Source: Nitrososphaerota archaeon (GTDB lineage: Archaea; Thermoproteota; Nitrososphaeria; Nitrososphaerales; Nitrosopumilaceae). From it: a DNA stretch of 52,024 bases. The notes beneath the pieces are model-generated. The model saw only the letters and a list, made by a program, of their open reading frames with translations, ran no database searches and was not told the origin of the DNA. Positions 1-7,635 of this stretch are shown one piece after another (the first letter of the stretch is position 1; every line of letters starts with the position of its first letter). The stretch covers positions 1 through 52,024 of the forward strand of contig JAGWGB010000010.1 in assembly GCA_028867595.1 (NCBI GenBank), in the 5' to 3' direction. Made by a program: the position numbers and the translations under genes.

Positions 1-1018
1 CAAAGTATCCTGAACCCCAGAATCTTACAATGAAATGGTTCACACCTGACTTGATGAATCTCTCAAATACCGGTATGATGTCATCTGGCGTTCCCATACC
101 TATTGAGGAGCGCGCAACCTTGTCAGGTATTGTCTGTGCAGCCTCTCTCATCTTAACTATCCATTCCTGGTTTGACATTGAATATTCCGTGAAATATTTC
201 TTGAAATCAAACCCTGCAATATCCTTGATTCCATGCACCTTGAGAACTTCGGGCTTGAAGAGGCTTACCTTTACTGCATTTTTCATTTTTGCCCAAGCAG
301 CCTCTGCATCATCTGCAAAGTAAACGTCGATATCTACACCGAATTGAAACTTGGAGCTGTCTCTGCCATTTTCTTTCATGGATTGCTTGATTGCCTTGAC
401 ATGTTCTTCGTAAAGCTCTGGTGTATATCCTATTGGAATCCAACCATCTCCGTATTTTCCACACAATGCCAGAGTTCGCGGTGCACCTGCTGCCATGTAT
501 ATTGGGGGGTGTGGGTCTCGTATTGGCTTTGCCTGAAGACATGCCTCCTCAAGCTGGTAAAACTCTCCCTTGAAATTAACACGATGTTCTGGCGAAGAGC
601 CAAAAAGCAATTTGATTACCTGCAGCTGTTCTTCAAATCTTCCAACTGGCTTGTCCCACTGTATCTTGAACTCTTTGATGTTTTGTGCCTCGCCTGCACC
701 AATTCCAAGCGTTCCTCTTCCATGTGAGACTCTGTCAAGTGTAATTGTAGATAGTGCAATGTTTGAGGGGTGTCTTCTGACAGCATCTGTTACACACGTT
801 CCAAGCTCCACCTTGTTTGTAATCGAGGCTATGGCCGAGAGCATAACCCATGGGTCATTTACAATTGCATGATTCCACTGAGGGACGTTGCTGTGGTCCA
901 TGTACCAAATCGAATCATATCCTACTTTGTCAGCAAGTACACATGCTGTAAGGATTTGATCTTCTGTTAGCCCAAGTCGAGCAACATTCAACCCCTGTTG
1001 AATTCCAAACTTGATCAT
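1..1018 (-). CDS. LLM-class F420/flavin-dependent oxidoreductase (Mer-like), 3' partial
   Basis: The first 339 residues of a luciferase-like (LLM superfamily) oxidoreductase; the C-terminus lies beyond the left edge. Reading the minus strand from ATG at 1018 gives one uninterrupted frame starting MIKFGIQQGLNVARLGL. Family-typical segments are visible: TDAVRRHPSNIALSTITL followed by GRGTLGIGAGE, which resemble the F420-binding core of methylenetetrahydromethanopterin reductase and F420-dependent alcohol dehydrogenases. A later PPIYMAAGAPRTLALCGKYGDGW segment, cited here only by its ends PPIYMAAG and GKYGDGW, is also typical. It would be a cytosolic TIM-barrel enzyme using reduced F420 or flavin. 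The substrate cannot be read from sequence; Mer-like naming reflects resemblance only, and similar paralogues are common in Thaumarchaeota, which do not make methane. An AT-rich TATA-like stretch lies near 1060-1070. Confidence 0.85.
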   Translation of the reverse strand, partial: MIKFGIQQGLNVARLGLTEDQILTACVLADKVGYDSIWYMDHSNVPQWNHAIVNDPWVMLSAIASITNKVELGTCVTDAVRRHPSNIALSTITLDRVSHGRGTLGIGAGEAQNIKEFKIQWDKPVGRFEEQLQVIKLLFGSSPEHRVNFKGEFYQLEEACLQAKPIRDPHPPIYMAAGAPRTLALCGKYGDGWIPIGYTPELYEEHVKAIKQSMKENGRDSSKFQFGVDIDVYFADDAEAAWAKMKNAVKVSLFKPEVLKVHGIKDIAGFDFKKYFTEYSMSNQEWIVKMREAAQTIPDKVARSSIGMGTPDDIIPVFERFIKSGVNHFIVRFWGSGYF

Positions 1019-1149
1019 TTTATTTCGAAACCCTGTTGCACTTTGGTCAATTGAAAGCAGTATTTAAGTTTAGTAAAAATGGATTGCAATCGCAGTTTGG
1101 GCCTTGAAATTACTGCAAAATCTGAAAAACATGCCAACTGAAGACAGTT

Positions 1150-2475
1150 CTATAACTTTACCCTGTAATAGTCCCATCTTTCAGGATCAAACTGCTTTAC
1201 AAACTCGATCTTTTCATTTCGTTTTATCCTTTCTTGTATGACATCCCGTAATGCAAAGCTTGAGAGGTACTTGTATCCCTTGGAATGGGCCTGCATCATA
1301 AACAACAGTCTCATCTCACGTCCACCTTTGAGCCCCCAGTATCCCATTTTCAGTGCAATTGGTTCTAAAAATATGGTATCATTTTTTCCAAAATGGGGAT
1401 CGTTGATACCTGGTCTGAGCTTGTAACTTTCTAGCGCCTTTCCTTTTACAAAACCAACGATGGGACCGTTCTCGTCTCCATACCTTAATGTGTTGAGCAA
1501 TACACCTGGGTCTCGGATAGATTCTGCGAAGTCTGTCCTTGTAAATTGTAGCGGTGACGGCAACTCTTGAAAAATTTCAAAAAGTGCTTTTACAAACTCG
1601 TCTGTATCTCTTGTCTTGAGCGGGTCTATTGTGGGAACAAGCTGCACCTTGTCATGTATGACTGCAGCTTGGTTTTGTATCTCAGTCTGTCTTAGTCTCA
1701 TAAATCCAAGCACGTTGTCCATGAAAGACTTGCGCATGGTTCTTGGCAATGACTCTAGAATTTGATTACACATTTCTGATTCGTTATTTAAGAGATCTTC
1801 AAAATATGCCACAGCGCGAATTGAGATCAAGCTTGGATGCCATGCAAGCGAATGGGCATTCTTTTTTGCCATCTCAAGTGCATATGCAAAGTTGCCTAGT
1901 GCATACCCTCCTATCCTGTCTGATACAGAGAGGAACCATCCAAGTTTTTTATAATGTTCAATCTCTGAAGGGTTGTCTCTTGTAATGTCTGACATGGAAT
2001 AGAAATTGTCAATTAGTAATTCCGCATTTTCTTTTTTCTCGCCGCCCCAAGGATATGTAGTTCTCAGTATGAGTGATGCCACTATGTTGGAATCAATGTT
2101 TGCCTCCTTTAGCAGCATTCCTAGCATCTTGTCGGTCTTGACAAAATTTACCGCATCAGGCTCATGCGGCTTGTCAATGCGTTTTTGTGGATCGTAATCA
2201 TGAAAGAGAGCTGCTGCAAAAAGGTACTTCATGTCTTCTGTTGAGATTAGGTTTTGCTGCTTTTGCCATTGGGCTGCTATCAGTGTAACATAGGTCACCT
2301 CAAGCTCGTGCACTATATTGTGGTATCCGTAATAGTCTATGCCGAGCCCTTTTTGGTGAAACAGGTCTATTGTATAATCAAGTATCTCAGAATAACACGT
2401 TGAATCAAATCCTTCCTTATTTAGAATGCTTGCTATCTTCTCCCTTAGGTCATTGGTGCTGTATAGCTCTTGCAT
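1150..2475 (-). CDS. HD-domain metal-dependent phosphohydrolase with C-terminal acetyltransferase-like region
   Basis: A 441-residue cytosolic protein. The N-terminal half carries HD-superfamily signatures: YHNIVH at residues 51-56 supplies likely metal ligands H52 and H56, and the HD pair is H92-D93 in AAALFHDYD. HD proteins hydrolyse phosphomonoesters or phosphodiesters of nucleotides, but no substrate is indicated here. Residues about 270-430 (IDPLKTRDTDEFVKALFEIF onward, with KGGREMRLLFMMQAHSKGYK) are mixed alpha/beta and look like a GNAT-type N-acyltransferase fold; this is inference from pattern, not from a clear acetyl-CoA loop. The gene stands alone on the minus strand, 130 bases upstream of the LLM gene. 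The ATG at 2475 is followed directly by MQELYSTNDLREKI. A two-domain regulator or nucleotide-handling enzyme is plausible. Confidence 0.75.
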   Translation of the reverse strand: MQELYSTNDLREKIASILNKEGFDSTCYSEILDYTIDLFHQKGLGIDYYGYHNIVHELEVTYVTLIAAQWQKQQNLISTEDMKYLFAAALFHDYDPQKRIDKPHEPDAVNFVKTDKMLGMLLKEANIDSNIVASLILRTTYPWGGEKKENAELLIDNFYSMSDITRDNPSEIEHYKKLGWFLSVSDRIGGYALGNFAYALEMAKKNAHSLAWHPSLISIRAVAYFEDLLNNESEMCNQILESLPRTMRKSFMDNVLGFMRLRQTEIQNQAAVIHDKVQLVPTIDPLKTRDTDEFVKALFEIFQELPSPLQFTRTDFAESIRDPGVLLNTLRYGDENGPIVGFVKGKALESYKLRPGINDPHFGKNDTIFLEPIALKMGYWGLKGGREMRLLFMMQAHSKGYKYLSSFALRDVIQERIKRNEKIEFVKQFDPERWDYYRVKL

Positions 2476-2577
2476 TGTGGGACTTTCAGTTGTTTGGGGC
2501 TAGTTGCATAAAAGGTTAATCTGGTAATGAAAAAATAGGCTATTTGATAGCCTAAAATCGAAAATAAAGGAGTTTCC

Positions 2578-3522
2578 TTACATCTTGCCGTTTACGATAT
2601 CCTGTAATAATTGGATAACGTCTTGCTTTGTTACAGGAATCGGGTTTGGATCAAGGTGACCCTTGTCTGTCATGACAATGTCTGCTGCTTGGTCAAACGG
2701 TGCCTTGAGGGAAAGTTTGTCAAACTTTAATTTCTCAATTACTTCCTTGAATTTATCATAGAAGATTGATTTGTTAAATCTGTGCGCTACTGTAGTGCAC
2801 GATGAAAGTGAGTAGCCGTGTGGTACTCCTTCGTTTGAGAATACATATGACAATGCATGTCCCAATGTAGTTGATGCGTTGCCAAATCCTATTCCTGACA
2901 ACATTGAACCAAATGGATAGTTCTCTGGCTTGTTATTCATTATGGCATCATACAGTACATCAAAGGCAGACTTGCAGAGCATTTTTGTAAACTCGTTGCC
3001 TCTTTTGCTGTCGTATCCCTCTGTAGCTTGTGCGCATGCGTCACAGACGGAATTTTTGACAATGGCTTCTGGTGTTCCTTCCATAAAGTATGAGTCTATT
3101 ACTGCAGTATCTGCAAGAAATCGCTCGTCTTGCAATAGCTTCTTTTTTCCGTCAAACTTGAGCACGCAATATGTAGTCATCTCAGCGCCTGTTCCAAAGG
3201 TTGTCGGTATGAGTATCTTTGGTATCTTCAAATCGATGCTTGCATATTTTGCAACATCAAGTGAGCTACCGCCGCCAAGCCCTATTATGGCTGATGGATT
3301 TTTTGGTTTGAATTCTGCAACCACCCTGTTTACTGTCTCAATTGATGGCTCTGGTTCTACCTTGTCATATAACATGTAATCTTCTATCTTCATCTTTGTA
3401 AGCCATTTTTTTGATACTTCGGGAGGAGCTGTTGTAACAACAAGAGCATTTTTTGGATACTGTGTTTCAGATAACGCGTCTTTACCAAAGTTAATTGTTT
3501 TTGGAATTCTTACTGTATTCAT
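2578..3522 (-). CDS. Iron-containing alcohol dehydrogenase family protein, candidate malonic (or succinic) semialdehyde reductase
   Basis: A 314-residue enzyme of the group III (Fe-ADH) family. Visible signatures are the nucleotide-binding GLGGGSSLDVAK (81-92), PTTFGTGAEMT (106-116), and the metal-site region with D161, H222 (LGHALSYVF) and H235 (VPHGYS). At the position normally held by another metal-binding His in the DAxxH motif this protein has Gln165 (DACAQATEGY). In Nitrosopumilus maritimus the Fe-ADH Nmar_1110 reduces malonic semialdehyde to 3-hydroxypropionate in the 3HP/4HB carbon-fixation cycle, and homologues occur across Thaumarchaeota; this gene is a candidate orthologue or its succinic-semialdehyde-reducing paralogue. 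At 314 residues it is shorter than typical Fe-ADHs (about 380), with a compact C-terminal helical domain. Single-gene unit with an AT-rich promoter region at 3535-3555. Confidence 0.8.
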   Translation of the reverse strand: MNTVRIPKTINFGKDALSETQYPKNALVVTTAPPEVSKKWLTKMKIEDYMLYDKVEPEPSIETVNRVVAEFKPKNPSAIIGLGGGSSLDVAKYASIDLKIPKILIPTTFGTGAEMTTYCVLKFDGKKKLLQDERFLADTAVIDSYFMEGTPEAIVKNSVCDACAQATEGYDSKRGNEFTKMLCKSAFDVLYDAIMNNKPENYPFGSMLSGIGFGNASTTLGHALSYVFSNEGVPHGYSLSSCTTVAHRFNKSIFYDKFKEVIEKLKFDKLSLKAPFDQAADIVMTDKGHLDPNPIPVTKQDVIQLLQDIVNGKM

Positions 3523-3662
3523 AAAACGATTAGATCTGTAATTATTATTATACTATTGCTTGTTGCATCCAACTAGAATATGCAATGAATTTATTTGATC
3601 CGCTACCATACGAGAATAAAGGTGTGATTTTTATATCTACATGCTCTGGGATGTTTTAAGAA

Positions 3663-3965
3663 ATGAACCCAAAGAATGCTGATGAAACAATTTCAAAGAT
3701 TGATTCCATGATACGCGTTCTTTCAAAATCTTCTCCACACGGTAGCATACTTGAAGAAGGGGACATCAAGGCACTAAATCAAGTATTTCCAGAAGACCAG
3801 TTAAAACTAGCCGATAGGTTGGAGGACTTGATAATATTTCTAAAAGACGAGCCTGATAACAAAAGAAAGATACTCGAGTCCCATGACCTTGCCATGGATG
3901 AGTTTGGACACGTGAAGCCAGTTCATGACGTACTGGACTCTGTAAAGGCGTACTTTCTCAACTAG
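3663..3965 (+). CDS. Conserved-looking hypothetical protein, 100 aa
   Basis: I do not recognise the family. The protein is soluble, acidic and mostly helical by composition, with no Cys motif, signal peptide or membrane segment. It begins MNPKNADETISKIDSM and ends LDSVKAYFLN. A TATA-like TTTTTATATCTA at about 3629-3640 sits roughly 28 bases before the ATG, so the transcript is probably leaderless, which supports this start. It is divergent from the Fe-ADH gene (140-bp shared upstream region) and convergent with the zinc-ribbon gene that ends at 3972. A regulatory or adaptor role would be a guess. Confidence 0.7.
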   Translation: MNPKNADETISKIDSMIRVLSKSSPHGSILEEGDIKALNQVFPEDQLKLADRLEDLIIFLKDEPDNKRKILESHDLAMDEFGHVKPVHDVLDSVKAYFLN

Positions 3966-3971
3966 TATATT

Positions 3972-4991
3972 CTACAATCCTATGCTGTTTATTGCAGCGC
4001 CAGAGTTGGCATCGATTACCAGAATTATCTTCTTGCCCTTGTGATCATATTTTGCAAACCAGATGGGAACATGCAACAGTTCGCCACTTGAAACGTCTAA
4101 CTGGGTTTGCATCTGCTGTATCATGTGATACTTTGAATGAGCGCTCTCTGTCTGCAGCCTATCTGCTATGGTCTTGGCCTGGTTTTTTGCAAGGTCCTCA
4201 TTTATGTCTCCGTTTAAAATCTTGATTGACTTTGGAATCTTTTTTGGGTCAAAATCAACTCGCCCGTCTAGCGCAAACTCGTAATCATGAGGCTGATACA
4301 TTGTCAACGCCTTGAGCGCAATTACAGGACAATTGTAATTCTCATCAATAGTATATGCTTTTTTTGTGTTTGAAGAACCCATCATTCCACCTCCTCCTAG
4401 CATGCTACCCATCAGCATTCCGTCCATCATGCCAACACCCATGCCGCCGCTCCTTTGTCCTCCTCCAAACCCACCACCCATGGCCCCACCCATGACGCCA
4501 AACAATGCGGCTGTCGTAGCAATGTTCCCAACCTCAGCAGCAATGTCTGTTGCAACAAGATTGGTTCGGGCTGCAACTGGAATTATCCAATACGGAATCA
4601 TGCTCAAATTGATTTCCTCCAAGGTTGATGTCTCTTGCAAATGTCTATGGAACAAACCTTTGTCCATCATCTTTTTCAGTTTCAAAGTTACATCGTCTTT
4701 ATCAATTAACGATATTGGTAGCATGGTGTGTTTTTCGATATTTTTCCATCCCTTGTTTTCAAGGGTTATGCTACTGCCACAATATTCGCACGTTATGACC
4801 ATCTCTCCAAACTTGGGAGATATGGGTGCGCCACAGCTTGGGCACTTGATCTCAGTTACCCCAGATGACTGGCTTGAAACTTTTTCTACCGGTTGCTCTT
4901 GCTGTGCGGGTGTTGTTTGTTGTTTGGCACCGCATTTGACGCAAAAAGCTGCGTCGTCTGGGAGTTGTGAGCCGCATTTGATACAATACAT
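3972..4991 (-). CDS. Zinc-ribbon protein with Gly/Met-rich linker, third gene of SPFH operon
   Basis: A 339-residue protein. An N-terminal zinc ribbon uses C3/C6/C17/C20 (MYCIKCG...FCVKCG). A second ribbon follows near residues 50-75 (CPSCGAP...CEYCGSS). A globular region carries a conserved-looking SMIPYWIIPVAART segment. A long Gly/Met-rich low-complexity stretch (about residues 165-210) comes next, and the C-terminal domain ends VPIWFAKYDHKGKKI. The domain order (zinc ribbons, then a domain that may contact membrane, then a Gly-rich linker) suggests a protein working with the SPFH protein encoded immediately upstream, with only 10 bases between the genes. The glycine-rich core could insert into or sit on the membrane. 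No enzymatic motif is seen; an assembly or scaffold role is inferred from the operon only. Confidence 0.75.
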   Translation of the reverse strand: MYCIKCGSQLPDDAAFCVKCGAKQQTTPAQQEQPVEKVSSQSSGVTEIKCPSCGAPISPKFGEMVITCEYCGSSITLENKGWKNIEKHTMLPISLIDKDDVTLKLKKMMDKGLFHRHLQETSTLEEINLSMIPYWIIPVAARTNLVATDIAAEVGNIATTAALFGVMGGAMGGGFGGGQRSGGMGVGMMDGMLMGSMLGGGGMMGSSNTKKAYTIDENYNCPVIALKALTMYQPHDYEFALDGRVDFDPKKIPKSIKILNGDINEDLAKNQAKTIADRLQTESAHSKYHMIQQMQTQLDVSSGELLHVPIWFAKYDHKGKKIILVIDANSGAAINSIGL

Positions 4992-5001
4992 GTCTTTTCT
5001 C

Positions 5002-6087
5002 CTAACTTGTCTTTAGCTGCTTGCCGCAGTTGGAGCAAAACTTGGAATCGCTTGTAATGTGAGTTCCGCATTGCGGACACAGTATTCCTTCTTGAGGCTT
5101 TGGCTGTTGTGTCTGCTGTTGACCTGCACCGCAATTTGGGCAAAAGTTGTTTGATACCGGCATCATCATGCCGCATTTTATACATTGTTTCATTGGAGGC
5201 TGGTACATTCCCTGTGACATCTGTCCTGCCATGATGTACCCCAATCCAGAGCCTGCGCCAAACCCGACTCCTATTCCTGCACCTGCACCTGCAACACCGC
5301 TGGGATTCTTTGCAGCGTCTGTCATTGCTTGGCCTGCCTGGTACTGCAAGTAGTTTACTCCAAGAACAGACATTTGTGATCTTGTATCAATTGCCTTTTG
5401 CACTTCGTCTGGAAGGCTTATTGTTAGTCCTGATATCTTGTTAATTTCAACTCCATACTGGGCAAAATTAGTCGCTGAATTGGCAAGTACAACTTGTTCG
5501 ATGTTTTGTAGATTGGCAGCCAGATCAGTCACCTTCAGACCGTTGTCCTTCATCTTTCCTACTGCATTGAATACTAGAAGAACAACCTGTTCTTTGAGTC
5601 TTGATTCCACATCGTCCGAAGTCTGGGCTGCAAACGTGCCTACAAACTGGTTGACAAAGTTTTCAGGCTGGGATATCTTCCACCTATATTCTCCGAAAAT
5701 TCTAAGATTGACTATTCCAAAGACAGGGTCTACAAATTGATACGGCTGAGCAGAACCGAACTTGCCGTCGATGTATCTGTTTTGCAGATAGTATACTTCA
5801 GCAGCCTGTTGTACTCCTGTAAAGAACTTCAAAAGGCCTCCAACAATTGGAGCATTAAAGTCTGTCAGCGCATACCTGTTTGGTTTATCAAAATACGTCA
5901 GTACCTTTCCGTCTCTGAAAAATACTGCAATCTCGTCTTCTCTTACTACAATGTTGTCATTTAATCGAATCAGGCGGGGAACTTTCCACATTATGTTGCC
6001 TTCTTTGTATTGCGAGTCCCACTCTATTGTAGTGGAACCTATTACACTTCCTCCGCCAAAGTCTGGATCTTTTTTATGCCCGAACAT
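5002..6087 (-). CDS. SPFH (stomatin/prohibitin-like, YdjI-type) domain protein with two C-terminal zinc ribbons
   Basis: A 361-residue protein. After a short N-terminus (MFGHKKDPDF) residues about 20-250 resemble the SPFH/Band 7 domain of the bacterial YdjI ('virion core protein-like') branch: WKVPRLIRLNDNIVVREDE, a central beta-rich part, then a helical ISLPDEVQKAIDTRSQMSVL segment. Residues about 258-295 are a Gly/Ala-rich linker. The C-terminus has two tandem ribbons, CIKCG...CPNCG and CPQCG...CSNCG (last pair C351/C354). SPFH proteins form membrane-associated oligomers that organise membrane domains or respond to membrane stress. No signal peptide is visible, so it would act at the cytoplasmic face. 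It lies between a helical protein and another zinc-ribbon protein in one minus-strand operon. Confidence 0.82.
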   Translation of the reverse strand: MFGHKKDPDFGGGSVIGSTTIEWDSQYKEGNIMWKVPRLIRLNDNIVVREDEIAVFFRDGKVLTYFDKPNRYALTDFNAPIVGGLLKFFTGVQQAAEVYYLQNRYIDGKFGSAQPYQFVDPVFGIVNLRIFGEYRWKISQPENFVNQFVGTFAAQTSDDVESRLKEQVVLLVFNAVGKMKDNGLKVTDLAANLQNIEQVVLANSATNFAQYGVEINKISGLTISLPDEVQKAIDTRSQMSVLGVNYLQYQAGQAMTDAAKNPSGVAGAGAGIGVGFGAGSGLGYIMAGQMSQGMYQPPMKQCIKCGMMMPVSNNFCPNCGAGQQQTQQPKPQEGILCPQCGTHITSDSKFCSNCGKQLKTS

Positions 6088-6131
6088 TTACCAACCACTT
6101 ACCCTTCTTATTATTATCATTTTCATTATTC

Positions 6132-6677
6132 CTACTTTGTCACCAATATGTTCTCAACTGATTCAAGTCTTTGCTTCCATGCGTGCTTGAAATCCTCAAA
6201 CATCGGACTAATTTTGGCAGAAATTGCCTGCGCCGTTGATGTTCCTGATGTATAGTCGTTTAACGAAGATGTTATTGTGGAAAAAATCTGCTCTGCACTG
6301 TTGACAAAATTGAAATCATACTCGTATAACTTGTTTAGCGTGTTTTCATCTATTCTTATGTTTGGTGATATTCCAGCAGAGCCTTGTTGGGAATGAAACA
6401 CCTCTCCTGATATCTGCTGCAACTGTGAAACAAGTGAGCCAATCGAAGTCAGATTGTTAAAATCTCCCTTGTCTGCCATTGCCTTTCTTATCATCTCAAG
6501 CTTGTTCTTGGCACTGTCCAACTTGTCAAATACTTGCTTTCGAAGAAGTTCATCTGCAGCTCGAATATCCTCAAGCTTGCGATATTCTCTAAGGCCTGGT
6601 ACTGCAAGCTGCAGTTTTTTGAAAAAGCCTCGGCTATCTACAACCTTGTCCCTGAGGTCTGGACTATTTCCTGACAT
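6132..6677 (-). CDS. Helical hypothetical protein, first gene of SPFH/zinc-ribbon operon
   Basis: A 181-residue soluble protein, strongly helical and Gln/Ser/Lys-rich, starting MSGNSPDLRDKVVDSRGFF and ending with RLESVENILVTK. I do not recognise a named domain. Heptad-like spacing in LRKQVFDKLDSAKNKLEMIR suggests coiled coil around residues 45-70. It lies 44 bases upstream of the SPFH gene and on the same strand, so the three genes are very likely co-transcribed. By analogy with phage-shock-type modules that pair a coiled-coil protein with membrane organisers, it may be the partner of the SPFH protein; that is inference from gene order. No Cys or membrane segment is present. Confidence 0.7.
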   Translation of the reverse strand: MSGNSPDLRDKVVDSRGFFKKLQLAVPGLREYRKLEDIRAADELLRKQVFDKLDSAKNKLEMIRKAMADKGDFNNLTSIGSLVSQLQQISGEVFHSQQGSAGISPNIRIDENTLNKLYEYDFNFVNSAEQIFSTITSSLNDYTSGTSTAQAISAKISPMFEDFKHAWKQRLESVENILVTK

Positions 6678-6754
6678 GTATCACACCATACACAGCAATA
6701 TCGCTTAAGCATTGCGTAACAAAATTAGCGGTCATGTTTCTTGTAGTCTGAGAG

Positions 6755-7516
6755 TTATACCGTGATTATACCGTTAGAGATGAGCCACTGTATTCCCTTG
6801 ACAAAGTCTTGGTCACCCACTTGACCTGATGACCACCATCCAGCAGTTGTCTTGACCCAAGACGGAATTGATTGTGAACCGCTTGTAGAGCCAGACCCTG
6901 ACTGTGGAATCTGCATTATTCCTTTTTGTATTAGATATTGAATTCCTTTGATGAAATCAGAATCTCCCACTTGGCCCTTTGACCACCATCCGGCAGTTGT
7001 CTTGACCCAAGACGGAATCACTGCAGTCTGTGTTCCACCTGATTGACTGTTTGTAGAATTAGAACTTGTAGTTGAGCTTGAGCCACCGCTTAGATCTACA
7101 GTAAATGTTGCAGTCTCAGGTGGAATCGGTTGAAAGAGTATTCCGTCTACCTCTACAATTATCTGATATTTTGCAGCATCCGGAAATTGGAAGGGGTAGC
7201 TAATTGACCCTTCTGCAGTATGTAGTACTTGTCCAGTACCGCCAATCTGGTTGTTTCCTTCCATTATGGTGATTTTGTAATCTATATGCTGTTGAGCGGA
7301 ATGCGTTGATTTGTTGATAAAGCTGATGTTGAGATTTGTCTGTCCACCGGGAGTTGGGCTGGCAGGGTCAGTTGCAAAACCAACATTAATGGTACCGCCG
7401 CTGGTAGTCTGTATTGTCTGATCAGCGTATGCAGGAATTATCATGATTGAAGCGATTGCTAAAAATCCAATGTAAGCAAACAGTTTACTCTTGGAACTAG
7501 AATTCATACTTGACAT
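6755..7516 (-). CDS. Secreted protein with two Trp-rich (WVKTTAGWW) repeats
   Basis: A 253-residue exported protein. The N-terminus has a basic start, a hydrophobic core (LFAYIGFLAIASIMIIPAYA) and a likely cleavage site after AYA. Residues about 35-145 look like an immunoglobulin-like or beta-sandwich domain. A Ser/Thr-rich linker follows, then two near-identical 40-residue repeats beginning PSWVKTTAGWWSKGQVGD and PSWVKTTAGWWSSGQVGD and continuing with DFxKGIQxLIxxGIM. The same repeat, more diverged, occurs in the proteins at 17718-18572 and 42028-42687. Its function is not known to me; it probably binds cell-surface or cell-wall components outside the membrane. A perfect TATATATA-type box at about 7534-7548, roughly 25 bases before the ATG, points to a strong leaderless promoter. 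Confidence 0.8.
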   Translation of the reverse strand: MSSMNSSSKSKLFAYIGFLAIASIMIIPAYADQTIQTTSGGTINVGFATDPASPTPGGQTNLNISFINKSTHSAQQHIDYKITIMEGNNQIGGTGQVLHTAEGSISYPFQFPDAAKYQIIVEVDGILFQPIPPETATFTVDLSGGSSSTTSSNSTNSQSGGTQTAVIPSWVKTTAGWWSKGQVGDSDFIKGIQYLIQKGIMQIPQSGSGSTSGSQSIPSWVKTTAGWWSSGQVGDQDFVKGIQWLISNGIITV

Positions 7517-7635
7517 ACAATTTCTTCTTTGATACTATATATAAAAAAACTGCAAAAGGATAAGCATCCCTTTTAAATCCAGATCATATTTGACCTCAAA
7601 AAGATTCAAAGATTCGGGTCGTCTCTCTGTATTGT

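Noticed and set aside
233-727. Plus-strand frame of 164 residues
   Set aside because: Antisense to the LLM oxidoreductase, whose minus-strand frame is continuous and shows family motifs.
4366-5016. 216-residue plus-strand frame rich in Pro and Met
   Set aside because: It is the antisense image of the Gly/Met-rich zinc-ribbon gene; the Pro runs come from complementing Gly codons.
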